Of a stretch of DNA of 64,000 nt, positions 1 to 13,556 are shown one piece after another. The notes under the pieces were generated by a model. The model was not told where the DNA came from, did not search any database, and was given only the letters and a program-made list of their open reading frames with translations. Made by a program: the position numbers and the translations under genes. Position 1 is the first letter of the stretch, and each line of letters starts with the position of its first letter. The stretch comes from Ochotona curzoniae (taxonomy: Eukaryota; Chordata; Mammalia; Lagomorpha; Ochotonidae): positions 25,269,001 through 25,333,000 of the forward strand of contig NW_024467119.1 of NCBI RefSeq assembly GCF_017591425.1, given 5' to 3'.

Positions 1-2133
<2,133 letters not shown>

Positions 2134-2205
2134 CCAGGAGAGTTGTTCAACCTGTTCTACCTTCCACATTCCAACAAGGTACCTGCCGTCCTCTGCTGGC
2201 CTAGA
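2134..2205 (+). repeat. Direct repeat, left copy
   Basis: TTGTTCAACCTGTTCTACC, TTCCACATTCCAACAAGG and CGTCCTCTGCTGG match 3781-3845 in the same orientation with few changes. The family is not recognised. Confidence 0.8.
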
Positions 2206-2289
2206 TGAACTGGCTGCCATGTCCTCCATGTGCATGTGAGCATGATGTCTGTTGCATAGACATTAGCCCTGACTCCTCAGGGCTAGACC

Positions 2290-3062
2290 TAGACCTGATA
2301 CATGCACTTCAAGGTCAGACCATATATTTTATGATTTTTTCTTGTGGCCAGGGTTTGAGTCCAGCCATCTAATTGGAGAGTCCCCCAGGAAACCTCACCC
2401 AGGGAATCCTGACTTGACTCCTGTGTGCACCAATTAGTATAGGGTCAGGATCAGTCCTTTACCTGCACCAGCCAGCACACACATGGGTGGATGCAAATGC
2501 CTGGTCAGTTCTGCTTCAGTCCCATCTCTCACGCAAATTGTCGGGTGCCATGGCATAACCCAGCCCTGTCTGCCACAGGTCTAGTCTTCATGCACACCAG
2601 CAGGTACAATAGCTTAATTGGGATTATCCCCAATTAAACCCACCAGGCCTAGCACCAGCCCTGGTTTTTGAATGTACCAGCATGTGCTGTGTCCTGGCCT
2701 GGCCCAGCCCACATATCACATCTGACTCGTGCATGCCCATGGGTGCTGCAGTTTAGCTCAGCACAACCTGCCCCAGATCCATCACACACATAAACAGATG
2801 GGTATTGCTGCCTTGTTCAGCCTTCCCCGCCCCCAACTCCCCGCCAAACTCTCGCTCTCATGCTCACCAGTGAGAGCTGTAGCCTAGCAGAGGAGTTCCC
2901 CAAGTTCCCGTACCAGTCCCATTCCAGCCCTAGATCTGACATGTGTTAGCGGGTGCCTCAACTCAGCCTGGCATGACTGACCCCAGTCTCAACTCTTGCC
3001 AGTGAATGTTGCAACCTAGCCCAGCCCAGCGTGGCCCAAACTCAGTCTAGCTCAATGATCAT
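2290..3062 (-). repeat. L1 3'-UTR-like repeat, copy A (partial)
   Basis: This GC-rich stretch is built of degenerate units of about 60-80 bases around phrases such as CATGC-CACCAG-GGGTGCTGCAG. It aligns by eye with 49413-50700 in the same orientation: the start, the CCTCACC...TTGACTCCTGTGTG block and the late GAGGAGTTCCCCAAG block all correspond. The poly(A) end is not recognisable, so the left limit is uncertain. No protein is encoded. Confidence 0.7.
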
Positions 3063-3067
3063 TATTT

Positions 3068-3104
3068 TGAAAAAAAAATTAAAAGGTTTATTTATTCGCT
3101 TGTT

Positions 3105-3168
<64 letters not shown>

Positions 3169-3440
3169 TGAATCTTCCATGTGTTGGTTCACTCCCCAGT
3201 TATAATGGCTGGGACTGAGTTGGGTGGAAGCCAAGACCAGACCTCCATCCAGGTTTCCCCCATGGTTGGCTTCTGTCTCTGCTTTCTCCCAGGTGCATAA
3301 CAGGGAGCTGGATCAGAAGCACAGCAGCCAGGGCTCAGAGCAGTAGGATGCCCGTGTCATATCAACACAGCTCCCAGTTATTTTGAGCTTTACAACTCAT
3401 TGCAGCAACGCCATTTACTGGTGTTAACCCAGCACCGCCA
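3068..3440 (-). mobile_element. CSINE with expanded (GA)n
   Basis: After the reverse-complement tail TTTATTTATTCGCTTG the element has a GA tract at 3110-3165, where most copies have a few GAGA units. The body follows (CTTCCATGTGTTGGTTCACTC ... CAGGGAGCTGGATCAGAAGC). The 5' end past 3375 is blurred. Confidence 0.85.
3110..3165. repeat. (GA)n microsatellite
   Basis: A pure GA tract of about 56 bases, grown from the pyrimidine-rich part of the surrounding CSINE. Confidence 0.97.
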
Positions 3441-3780
3441 CAGTTCCGAGTACTAGGTGACATATGTTTTATCGGGCTGGGACTCTTGGCACCTTGTCCA
3501 GGTGTTGATGCCAAGAGTAGGAACACAAGATTGCCTTTGGGACCCTGAGCCAATTCTTATGCAGGGTTTCTAGAGCTCTCAGTCCCCAGAGCTGGTCTAC
3601 CCCATTAGGGAAATCTTTCAGACCTGGAAACAGACACGGCCTTGTAGAGTCATGCCTTTGCTGAAACACATATGTGGCCAGTAGCATTACATAAAATACA
3701 GTACCGAGGAGTTGAAAGACACCAGAACCACACTTTCCATCAACTTAATTCAAGTCACAATTATTAACACTCTGTGGTGT

Positions 3781-3845
3781 AAAGAATTGTCCAACCTGTT
3801 CTACCTTCCATTTTCCAACGAGGCACTTGATGTCCTCTGGGTGGA
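3781..3845 (+). repeat. Direct repeat, right copy
   Basis: ATTGTCCAACCTGTTCTACC, TTCCATTTTCCAACGAGG and ATGTCCTCTGGGTGG. The two copies are 1.65 kb apart and bracket copy A of the L1-UTR-like repeat and a CSINE. Confidence 0.8.
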
Positions 3846-3916
3846 ACCACCCAAGTAAGGTGTAATGGATGGAGGTATTTACACATGCCAGATAATACCA
3901 CATATGCAACAATCCT

Positions 3917-4250
3917 TCTCAACCAAGGGGGATACCTGCCAGAGCCCCCTGATGGATGCCTGAAGCTGTGGCTGCACTAAGTCCTACAGGGACAACGCTT
4001 TGCCCTTTATTAATATACATGTCCACATAAAAGAGGCACCTCATCTCTTCTCTTTAACACATCCAAATACACAACATGACCAACTTCACCACTTTTGTGT
4101 CACTGTTAAGTCCAATAAGGGCTACATCAACACAAGTGCTGTAATACCAATCAACCTGGCAACAGAGATGGCTACTGAGTAACTAAGCGGAAAAAGGGGT
4201 TCCTACAATGTTGTCAGGCTGGACAAGGACCACAAGGGTGACAGAATAAA
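3917..4250 (+). mobile_element. Possible Tigger-type DNA transposon relic
   Basis: AAGGGGGATACCTGCCAGAGC followed by CCCTGATGGATGCCTGAAG resembles the end of Tigger-family elements (GGGGATACGTTCCAAGACCC, CAGTGGATGCCTGAAAC). The rest is too decayed to follow, so the right limit is a guess. Confidence 0.4.
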
Positions 4251-4369
4251 ATAGGATTACAGTTTATAAAGGTCATGGCTTCCCAAGCTCATACAAATGT
4301 TTAAATTCCTCCATTGTGGGCCCTGTGCAGTAGCCTATCATTGTCTGCTAATGCCTAATGGCCTAAGAA

Positions 4370-4706
4370 TTGATGAGTTCCAGTGGAAGCCTGATCCACA
4401 TTGAGTGTCAAGGTCTCGGGACTTTGGAAAATGATTGGATTGCATGAGGCTGCCATGGTAAGAGCCTGCTGCTCAGATCCTCATGGCACTGTAAGGACAG
4501 ACCATGACAGCATGCTACTCCCAGGGTTCTCTGTGCTTCCTGACATACCATGTACTTATTTCAGTACAAGCCTCCATCAGACGCAGGACAACTGGGCCTG
4601 CCAGGTCTGAATGCCAACCTCCCAACTGCAAGCTTAAATAAGCCTTGCTCCTTCCTAAAGAGATGCCTCCAGGCACTCGGGTTACAATGATGAAAAGCCT
4701 AGTACA
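4370..4706 (+). mobile_element. LTR relic, MaLR-like
   Basis: The 3' part (4610-4706) has the ordered phrases CCAACCTCCCAACTGCAAGC, TTAAATAAGCC, TGCCTCCAGGCACTCGGG and TTACAATGATGAAAAG, as in mammalian MaLR LTR ends. The 5' part is poorly preserved. No internal region and no gene remain. Confidence 0.55.
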
Positions 4707-5883
4707 CAGGACATCATGGGGAGTCACCACACTCCTTAGCATGACATATGATTTAAACCTTAGGAACCACCCTGGGGAAACGAGGAGAAAGACAGGGAGG
4801 GTTCAGAGCACAATTAGGACGGATGAGAACCTGCTGACCACCCGGAGGGTGCCATCCTCGGCAGGGGTGGGCAAGACCAGTGTGCTTCGGAATGATGACT
4901 CCCGGTCTGTACAGGTGTGAGCTGATGTTCCTTGTTAAACAGGGTAACTGATGAAATGAACCAGAAATACACTGAATGAGAAATGACGCAGTAAGCATGC
5001 TGCTGGGAAATTCCATTGAAAGGGAAAAGCATAAAATCAACAGACACAAAAGCCTGATATTGGCACAAAAGCAGTGCGCATTATTCACAGAGGCAAGCAC
5101 GAGAGCCTGTGATGCAATCCCATGTGGCTTTGAGGAGCTTGTGGAAGGAATCACTCAAAGAAATCATCGCATCATCACGGGTGATCCAGAGCACAAGGAA
5201 GCAAACCCCCACCTGGAGGACAGGGGCAGCTGCCTGCAGTGGTTATTATTCCAGATTGTGAGCGCTGGGAAATCCCATCTCTTGCCTATTTCATCAGAGA
5301 GTGGCATCTTTCTGTTCTCAAACCCTTTAACTGCTATTTGGGAGTCCTTGCGGTTTGCAAATAATCGTTTTTGCACCAAGGGCAGTAAGTACTTGCAAGA
5401 AATCCCATGCACCTATCCCAGGTCAAATGTTACAGTATAAACATGCACAGTTTGCACATGGCAGATTTTTACATCACATAAAACAGGTGTTCCTTTCAGA
5501 GGGCACTGGAGTTTATGATTTACATACAGAACTTTAAAAAATTCATCTATTAGTATATGCTGATACAATGTCTGCTTTGGTCTGTATTCAGCTTAAGTAC
5601 TGGATTACCTGGTGGGTAAAACTCCCAGAATGCAGAGGAGATACAGGGATATCATCAGACCTGACCAATTTCCCTTCAGGAATGAGTGAGAATTCAACAT
5701 TTGTTAAGGATATTCAAGATTTTCTTTTAGTGCTAAGCAAAACTCTTGCCAGAGAATTTAGTCCAGTTCAATTCATTAGTAAATCTCTATTTGTTTTGAG
5801 GATATTTCTAAAATAGTGTTGATATGTTACAGAAGCTTGATACTAACTTCTAATATACTTCAGTTGCTTAACCAAACCATTTT
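4707..5883. other. Unique intron sequence
   Basis: No repeat recognised. The longest open frame (4976-5440, plus, 154 codons) is within chance expectation for this length of DNA and shows no known domain. Confidence 0.55.
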
Positions 5884-6207
5884 AAAAACTTATTTATTAA
5901 ATTGAAAGGCAGAGTTAAAAGAGAGAGAAAGAGATAGACAGTGAGGTCTTCCATCCACCGATTTCACTTCCCAAATGTTTACAATGGCCTGGGCAAGACC
6001 AACCTGAAGCCTGGAGCTCAGATCGCTCTCTGGATCTCCCACATGGTGGCCAGGACCCCAACTACTTGGGCCGTCCTCTGCAGCTCTTCCAGGTGCAACA
6101 ATAGGGGGCTGGGCAGGAAGTAGAGCAGCCAGGATTCAAACAAGTGCCCCATGGGATGATGGAACAGCAGGAGGCTGTTACACTGGGTATGTCACAACAC
6201 TGGCCTT
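5884..6207 (-). mobile_element. CSINE, nearly full length
   Basis: It starts with ACTTATTTATTAAATTGAAAG-GCAGAG and ends GTCACAACACTGGCC. Moderately diverged. Confidence 0.92.
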
Positions 6208-7369
6208 TCTGGGATACATTTATTGGACTCAAGGTCCTTTATACATCATTTTAAGTTAATAATAATAATAATAATGTTCCCCTATTTTGGTTTCAGAAAG
6301 ACATCTGTAGTGTGTTTACTGCAATTCCTATAACACTTTGAAAACCAGCTGTGTTTGCAAATGCCAAAAGTGTTTATCCAGTTGTCTGGATTGTAGCTTG
6401 TATAATGATCATGCACACACATATCCTGCAGCTTCTAGAAATGGTTACTAGATGTTCAGAAACCTCTTGCCACATTTGGATGGGTATGGAAAAGAAAACA
6501 CTAAATGACCATTTGAGAAGAATATATTGCTTCTAGATTAACCCACATCTGGGAAAAATATTGTTGCAATGAAAACCTTCATAACTGAATGGAACTGGCA
6601 ATCAACAGGCTATCAAAAGCCTTGTGTACAGACCAGCAAAGATTTTCTGCAGTATTTAGTTTTGTAATACCTTGTAGACGTTTTCATTAATATATTATTT
6701 AATTTATGTAGGTGCAAATATTTGCACTAATACGTCATTCTTATTGTAGTAAAAATTTAAATGTATATTAAAACAACATGAATTGCTTCTAGAACTTTCT
6801 AATATCTTCAGATCTGGTTGACTGCAGCTAAATAGAAATATTTAAGGCAAGACTATTGTTACAGCTTGTGTATGGCTTTTCAGTTGATAATAATGTTGGG
6901 GAGATGGCAAACATTTTCAGCACATGCAACATGTTTCATCAGTGTCCACTTATTTATGTTTAAAAAATTAGGGGCTCATAATAAAGTTATCAGTTATGCT
7001 GATAGCAATCACATCAGTTTCAAAGGCATAGAACACTAAAAAAACAGGAGGTATGACTAAATATGTAAACCCATTAATTTAGATTGGTACAGCCAAAATG
7101 GTTAGCTGCATAAAAGAGATCCAGTTTCCGGCCTGGCTTCTGGCTGATCCCTTGGACTCGGGCCGGTCACTTCAATCTGTAATACTGTTTTCCTGTCTCA
7201 CCACATTCAACGCTTGGTGAATGTCACAGAAGGGAATGGATGCCAAAGACTGAGGTATCCCGGGTGACAGCACACTGGTCCAGTATTTCATGTCTTCGCA
7301 GTAACAAAATGCTGCAGTACACTCAGAATTACTAGATCCAGAGAAAATGCTCAACCCTTTTTTAAAATT
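6208..7369. other. Unique AT-rich intron sequence, candidate regulatory element
   Basis: 6540-7080 has no repeat signature, holds the 16-base palindrome GTGCAAATATTTGCAC at 6712-6727 and many homeodomain-type TTAAT/ATTA cores. 7125-7200 may hold a very decayed MIR. Confidence 0.45.
6258..6275. repeat. (AAT)n short tract
   Basis: Six AAT units following a CSINE insertion. Confidence 0.9.
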
Positions 7370-7385
7370 AAAGAATAGGTTGGTG

Positions 7386-7712
7386 GGCCCGGCGCGGTGG
7401 CGCAAGTGGTTAAGTCCTTGCCTTGCACGCCCAGGATCCCATATGGGCGCCGGTTCTAATCCCGGCAGCCCCGCTTCCCTTCCAGCTCCCTGCCTGTGGC
7501 CCGGGAAAGCAGTCGAGGACGGCCCAAAGCTTTGGGACCCTGCGCCCATGTGGGAGACCCGGAAAAGGCTCCTGGCTTCGGATCGGCATAGTATCGGCCG
7601 TTGCGCTCACTTGGGGAGTGAATCATCGGACGGAAGATCTTCCTCTCTGTCTCTCCTCTGTGTATATCCACCTTTCCAATAAAAAAATAATAAAAATAAA
7701 TCTTTAAAAAAA
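7386..7712 (+). mobile_element. Young CSINE, pika-type, perfect 16-bp TSD
   Basis: Full length from GGCCCGGCGCGGTGGCGCAAG to an A-rich tail. The flanking repeat AAAGAATAGGTTGGTG occurs at 7370-7385 and 7713-7728 without mismatch. The pol III A box (GGCGCAAGTGGTTA) and B box (GGTTCTAATCC) are well kept. Many CpGs survive, so it is recent. Confidence 0.97.
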
Positions 7713-7977
7713 AAAGAATAGGTTGGTGAACAAAGAAAATCAATTCATTAATGTACAATGAGAAACACAGCTGAGAAAAGGACAAATGCATTCATATTAG
7801 CCCCGTTTGTCTACATGCAAAATTAAAATTTGGAAGGAGCTTGATGTAGTGAAAAGAGCTAGTAAGCTAAATCTAAGAGCAGAGCATCAAACCATGTTAG
7901 CTTTAGGTGTTAATTCTCTTTGAAACAAGTCAGCAAGGTGGGATGGAGGTAGTCTAGCAAGACATGGGGCCAACAGG

Positions 7978-8045
7978 AGCTCAGTCACTCACCAGCTGTG
8001 TCATCTCAGGCAAGTTACTTGGGCTAAATCGCAGTGATAACCTGT
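7978..8045 (+). mobile_element. MIR fragment
   Basis: CACTCACCAGCTGTGTCATC followed by TCAGGCAAGTTACTTGGGC is the MIR core. Confidence 0.7.
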
Positions 8046-8404
8046 GTTGGCTTGACGGTGCTGGTACCTCACACTTGGTCCCTGTGCTGTGGGCTGCAGC
8101 TCTGTCAACAATAACAGCCGAACAGATCTGGCTCAGGACATGTTAACACCTCTTTTTTCCCAAGGCACCCTTCTTCCTTATGCTTTTCTAGAAGGGTACA
8201 AACACTCTTCTTGAGGCTAATTAATATCTTAATTTTATGTTCAGAACCTATACCTCCTTGAGAGTCTATTGCATCATCTTCTGATATGCACTGTTTTTTT
8301 TTTTTTTTTTGAAAACACCTTAAGTGGCTGATTTGGGCAGGACATTTGATGGAACAGTCAACGTCACCTGACATATCAGGATCCCAACAGAAAAGTCGGG
8401 TTTG

Positions 8405-8718
8405 GGCCCAACGCAGTAGCCTATTGGCGAAAGTCCTCACCTCACATGCACCAGGATCACATTTAGGGGCCGGTTCTAATCCCGGCAGCCCCGCTTCCCA
8501 TCCAGCTCCCTGCTTGTGGCCTGGGAAAGCAGTTAAGGACAGCCCAAAGCCTTGAGACCCTGCACCTGCATGGGAGACTCGGAAGAGGCTTCTGGCACTT
8601 GGCTTCGGATCAGCTCAACTCTGGCCATTGAGGCCACTTGGGGGAATGAATCGGTAGACAGAAGATCTTCCTCTCTGTCTCTCCTCTCCAATAAAAATAA
8701 ATAACTCTAAAAAAAATC
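8405..8718 (+). mobile_element. CSINE, full length, fairly young
   Basis: It begins GGGCCCAACGCAGTAGCC and ends AATAAAAATAAATAACTC with A runs. It keeps CCGGTTCTAATCCCGGCAGC like the copy at 7386. Confidence 0.94.
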
Positions 8719-8890
8719 TTCCCGGGAGACAGAGGGATGCTACCTACGTGGGAGATGCAGGTTGAGATCCCAGGCTCCTGGCTTCAGCTTAGTCTGACCT
8801 AGCAGTTACAGACATTTGGTGAGTCAAGTAGGGACTCTAAACATTCCCATCTATCTGTCTATTCTTTCCCCTGTTCTGTCCATTTCACAG
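8719..8890 (+). mobile_element. CSINE, 5'-truncated, old
   Basis: GTGGGAGATGCAGGTTGAG, CTCCTGGCTTCAGCTTAGTC and TTCTTTCCCC at the end. Only the 3' half is present, abutting the younger copy. Confidence 0.65.
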
Positions 8891-9239
8891 TTTCCCCCCA
8901 CTCCCCCAAAGGTATGCCTTGGGAAGTGAAACGTTGTTGTATTATTACCTTGCAATGTAATTGTTCTGGTGCTTCCTTGGGCTTTTGACATAAATTGTGC
9001 CTTTCACTGGAGAAAAGTACAAATTCGTGTAGAATTGTAACAAATAATACAGACAGATCTTGTATGTTTTTCACTCTGTCTCCCCAATGGCAACATCTTG
9101 CATAATCGTCATATAAGATCAACCACCAAGAAACTGGCACAGGCACACAATTTCATTTATGTTTCACCAGTCTTACAAGCTTCCCTTTGTGTGGGTGGCT
9201 GTTACTCTATGCAGCATCCCTGCCTGCGTAGGTTTGTGT

Positions 9240-9900
9240 GACCACGGTCTTGTATGCCATTTGTATATTTTCTCTGGGGAGAGGTCCCTGCAAGTTACTT
9301 GCATATTTTAACTTAGGCTTTTCCTTTTGTTGTTGTTGTTGTTGTGTTGTTGAGTTGTGGAGTTCTTTTGTTTCCCTTTTGTGGTTTATGCCTGAGGAAC
9401 ACTGCCATGGTCAACGTCATGAAGCTTTCTCCATGTTTCCTTCTAGGGGTTTTGCAATTTCAGCTTCTCCCATTTAGACCTTTGATCCATTTTAATAAAA
9501 GGATAGATTTAATGAATTTCATATTTTGTATCAGATAGCCACCATTTCGTATATAAATATTTTGAACCACTTTATCTGAAAAGACTACATGGAATGGCCT
9601 TGGCATGTAACACTATCTTTTGCAGAGTGGAAGTTTTTCATTTTGATAAGATCCAGATTACCAAACTGTCCTTTTATTTGGGTCATGTTTTTGATGTTAA
9701 GTCTAAACTCTTTGCCTAGCCCATAGAGATTTTTTTTTCCTATTTATAATTTTACATTGAAATCTGTGACCTAGTTATACCCTTCAGAAAACTGGCAGAT
9801 TGCATTTGTCTTTATTTATGGAGCATCTACCTGTCTATGCCTTTTTAATACATATTTCCACTGTCTTACTGAATCTGGCTAGATGGCAGACAGTTTATAA
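9240..9900 (-). mobile_element. L1 ORF2 relic, minus strand (two overlapping segments)
   Basis: Typical antisense L1 phrases are present: GCCATTTGTATATTTTC, GTTGTTGAGTTGTGGAGTTC, GTCATGAAGCTTTCTCC and CCTTTGATCCATTTT. After about 9605 the text steps back to an earlier part of the consensus (TTTTCATTTTGATAAGATCC), so two insertions or a duplication are joined here. It is full of stops and not coding. Confidence 0.75.
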
Positions 9901-10060
9901 ATCACTTTGACATGAATCATGGACGACATGATGATCTAAGTCAGGTTTCTGCAGTGGGACGGCAAGATTCTCGGGCTGGAGGACAGACGTTGGCCACGGT
10001 GTACCCTCACATGCCTAGTTCTTCCAGCAGTTGACAACTGTAAGCTTAACATCACTCTGA

Positions 10061-10170
10061 ATGTTGTGTGTGCATTTTGTTGTGTTGTGTGTGTTGTGGT
10101 GTGGTGTGTGTGCTGTGTGTGTCTTATGCATTGTATGTGTCATGTGTGTGTGTTGTTTATGTGCTGTGTA
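10061..10170. repeat. Impure TG-rich tract
   Basis: Over 100 bases dominated by TGTG with GTTG and GCTG interruptions: a decayed TG microsatellite. Confidence 0.9.
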
Positions 10171-10769
10171 CCTAGAGTTACCTCACCTACCTCAATTCCC
10201 TACCCACCTTTGCTCATTAAATGCTAAAAACATTCTGAAGACCAGAAGATCAAAGTAAAAAGCTCTTTCAAAGCCAGTTTCTACTTTGGGTAATCCGATT
10301 ATCAGTGCTACATGACACACCATAATCCTTGTATTTGCTTCTCCCTCCCTGGCCGGACTGTCTTAACCAAAGCAGGGGTCCTGCTGCGTGCCCTTATCCT
10401 TTTTTGTCCGCAAGAACCTATCTGTCCTCCTCCAGCCCACACCCAGTTTCTAAAGCGCCCCGAGAAGGAGCAGCAGAGATAGCCCTGGTGTATTTCTCGC
10501 TCTCGGGATGGGGCTCTGGGAAGTGCCAGGAGAGTGCTTCGTTTGATTTGGTTTCACAGGACTCTGAGTTGCTCAGGCTTGACAACTTCAGATCCATACT
10601 TGACCGGAAGTTTGTCTGCCAAGAATGCATGAAAAGATCTAGTGAATGTTGCCTGAAAACCAAGTTAAAAACTTAGAGATGTTCTCTTCCTTCCATACAT
10701 CCAGACCCTATTAAAATAAAATGGGGCCACTGCTTCTGGTCATATTAGAGTGTGTTACCCAAACTTCAC

Positions 10770-10962
10770 AAGCTAGGAGCTTCCTCGCGGTCTCCCACAG
10801 GGCTGCAGGGGCCAAAGCACTTGGGCCATTCTCTACTGCTCTCCTAGGTATATTAACAGGAAGTTGGATTTGGAAGTGGATCAGCAGGAATTTGAACCAG
10901 CACCCTCCTGGGATGCTGGCATCTCATTTCTTAGCAAGATTAACTTTCACCCCTTCTTTGAG
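10770..10962 (-). mobile_element. CSINE fragment (5' two thirds)
   Basis: GCTAGGAGCTTCCTCGCGGTC, GGGCCATTCTCTACTGCTC and TTTGAACCAGCACCCTCCTGG are antisense body blocks. The tail side is missing. Confidence 0.75.
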
Positions 10963-12184
10963 CTAAATCAATAAGGTATTTAGTAATTAGCACAGAGATT
11001 TTTTTTTTTGTCTCTTCAAGGAAAGAGGGTGAGAGGGAAAGAACACAGTTTTATCTCTGCATTCTGAACTGCACTTAAAAAAAATTCTATATGATATTTA
11101 TTCTATTGAAATGTATCCTCCAATAGTAAGTATCTTAGAGTAAAAAAATAAGGATAACAGCTCCCATGTTCCAAATGATCAATTATATCTACAGTAACAT
11201 TACCTAATAAATTTCTGACCAAAAAAAAAAAAAAAAAGCAAAAGAGAATTGCATAAACCTTCTTAAAAGGGCTTTGGGATTCAGATTTGGTTTGGAAGAT
11301 GTGCCTCCAAATGGTATCATTTATTCAAACGATTTGCAAAGCTGTTACCCAGATGGCTGAATCCTCTTAGAGCCAACACTACTAATCCCTACATATTTGC
11401 AATGTGTTCTTCCAGAAAGTGCCATGTGATCATCACCATCTCTTACCCACATCTGTGGTATGAAAGCAACTGCCAAGAAGGAAGTGGGCGCCACAGAGTG
11501 AGTGAGCCGGGGGAGAAAATTCCCACCCTGCACCTGCTCCTTCTGGGGGACCCCATGTTCCCCCAGGCTCTTGCTGCTCCTCAGGGAGCACACAGCCGTC
11601 TGTGCTGACATGCTGATGGCTCTGCAAGTCTCCCAGCTGCAGACAGCAAGACACCTCCTGGCCCACGTGAAAGCGCACAGTCTCATGGAAACAAACCAAG
11701 TGGTGTTCTACATCCCCTTTGGTGCAGACCTGACTGTACACTGGGTTCAAACAAAGCATGGGAGGGGTTCTTTACAATGTCAAAGTCCTTGCTTTTTCCT
11801 CCTATTTTTAATCCCAAACAGTTGTTACAACAAAAGTACCAGCCAAGAAAAAAAAAAAACCTAGCTAGTGCCATCAAGACCCATGGTCTGGAAGACAGAC
11901 TTCTCTTCGGGGCAATGGCAAAACTCCTCCAATCTCCAAGGGTGAAAGCAAAACCCAACAGATTGCCTGCACGTATAGCCTCGAAAGTGTCTATGAATGT
12001 GAGAGTCCATGTGTACTGATGATCATAAAGCAGCCCCAAAGTTCAGCTGACACTTTCTCGGGGCTCAGGAGGACTTGCTTGTGGGACAACAGAAGAGTTT
12101 GCACTAGGTGGGGTGAGAGAGGCAGTGGCAGTTCATGGCCTCTAGCTCCCCAAGGACTGGGACCCTCATTTTATTCTCATTTTA

Positions 12185-12345
12185 TTCTTTGCCAGCTGTG
12201 TGACCTCAGCTAAGTCCCCTATGTGCCTCATGTCTTCATCAATCATGTGGGAATAATGATAGCTCCCATCTCATCAGGTTTACATCAGGACTAGGAATGG
12301 ATTTTAAATCCAGTACATAGCCAGGCCTTCGGTAAGTGTTAACCG
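12185..12345 (+). mobile_element. MIR element
   Basis: CCAGCTGTGTGACCTCAGC, GTGCCTCATGTCTTCATC, GGGAATAATGATAGCTCCC and GCCTTCGGTAAGTGTTAACC follow MIR from core to 3' end. Confidence 0.85.
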
Positions 12346-12924
12346 TATTCCACAGCAAGAGCCAGTTGGGGTCTTCAGTTTCTTTGCCTTGTAATTAATC
12401 AGGAAATGAGTTTCCTGGAACAATTTTTCATTCTGCTCTCAGGGCCAGCTGGAGTGGAGCAGAGAAGACAAAGGAGTCACCTAATAATGACAGGGACGGT
12501 CAGTGTTCATGAACCAAGAGCATCCTTGGTTGTTGTTTTCCCTTTTTTATCCTGGGAATCTGACGCTCTCTGCCATGTGTGTGTCATGGACAAATGCAAG
12601 AGGTTCAGAGTATGTTGTAATTCATTTGCAATTGTAAATGGTCATGACAAGAGCTATTTGTTTTGTTCGGGCGCATTCTCTAAATTGTTTACAGGCCCTA
12701 AGATATAAATCAGCAGAGGGAGACAGGCCACACAACCAACAAATAAGTCACACTTGTTCTACTAACAGTTAAAATGTGGCTGCCAATGAACACTAAGTTT
12801 GGGGAAGTACACTAAGAGGTGACCTGATATCAACCTTAAGAATGCAGGCTGACCGCTGAAACATTTGTCATGCATGCTTCTGGCAACAAGCAATACATGA
12901 GGGTACTTCAAAACTTCTGTGGAG

Positions 12925-13190
12925 GGAGCAGGTGTTTAGCTGCTCATGTTCCACAGAAGAGTATCCATGTTTGAGTCCCAGCTCCAGCTCCTAACCCAAG
13001 CTTCCTGTCAACACAGACCCTGCGAAGTGTGATGGTGGCAGCTTTTGACATGCATGTGGGAGACCTGGATCGCATTTGTGGCTCAAGGCTCCAGCCTCAC
13101 CCAGTTCTGGCTCTTGCGAGCATCTGAGGAATGAACCAGAAGATGGGAAGATAGTTCTCTCCCTACTTTTCCAAATGTGTATATATTTTT
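12925..13190 (+). mobile_element. CSINE, old
   Basis: GGGAGCAGGTGTTTAGCTGC starts it; CATGTGGGAGACCTGGATCG and GAATGAACCAGAAGATGGG follow. Its end touches the U2 fragment. Confidence 0.82.
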
Positions 13191-13191
13191 C

Positions 13192-13224
13192 ATCACTTCT
13201 CGGCCTTTTGGCTAAGATAAAGTG
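13192..13224 (+). pseudogene. U2 snRNA pseudogene fragment (5' 33 nt)
   Basis: ATCACTTCTCGGCCTTTTGG followed by CTAAGATAAAGTG equals the first 33 bases of U2 snRNA with two substitutions (A for G at position 4, A for C at 28). The match stops there. The branch-site pairing region, Sm site and 3' stem are absent, so it cannot work as a spliceosomal RNA. It lies exactly between the end of one CSINE and the A/T-rich start of another. Confidence 0.88.
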
Positions 13225-13239
13225 AAAATATGTATATAT

Positions 13240-13556
13240 ATTTTAAAGATTTACTTATTTGAAAGGCAGAGCGATAGGGAGAGAAGCGAGAGATATCATT
13301 CATCCTCTGGGTCACTCCCTAAATGGCTGTCATGGCCAGAGCTGGGCCAGGCAGAAGCCAGGAGTCAGGAACTCCATGTGGGTCTCCCACAGGAATGATT
13401 GGGACCCAAGGTTGTGGGCCATCTTTTGCTGCTTTCTCTCAGGCACATCAGCAAGGAGCGAAATCCCAACAGAACAGCTGGGACTCAAACCAGCACTCAG
13501 ATGGGATGCCAGCATCACAGGTGGGACCTTACCTGGATATGCCACAATACCAACTC
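13240..13556 (-). mobile_element. CSINE, full length
   Basis: TTTACTTATTTGAAAGGCAG at the left and GGATATGCCACAATACC at the right, with AGCTGGGCCAGGCAGAAGCC between. Confidence 0.9.

Larger units (their letters stand above)
9901..12184. other. Mostly unique intron sequence
   Basis: Apart from the TG tract and a CSINE fragment, I see poly(A) runs (11221-11237, 11850-11861) and no recognisable element. The overlapping open frames at 11345-11864 have no known homology. Confidence 0.5.

Noticed and set aside
3110..3165. Possible GAGA-type regulatory site
   Set aside because: The tract is the expanded pyrimidine block of a CSINE, seen at the same place in shorter form in other copies.
4976..5440. 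154-codon open frame, plus strand, in unique DNA
   Set aside because: A few frames of this length are expected by chance in 64 kb; no domain, no splice or promoter context. A codon-substitution test across mammals would settle it.
7386..7712. Possible tRNA gene from the intact A and B boxes
   Set aside because: These boxes are the internal promoter of the SINE; the tRNA-derived head lacks a proper cloverleaf and is followed by SINE body.
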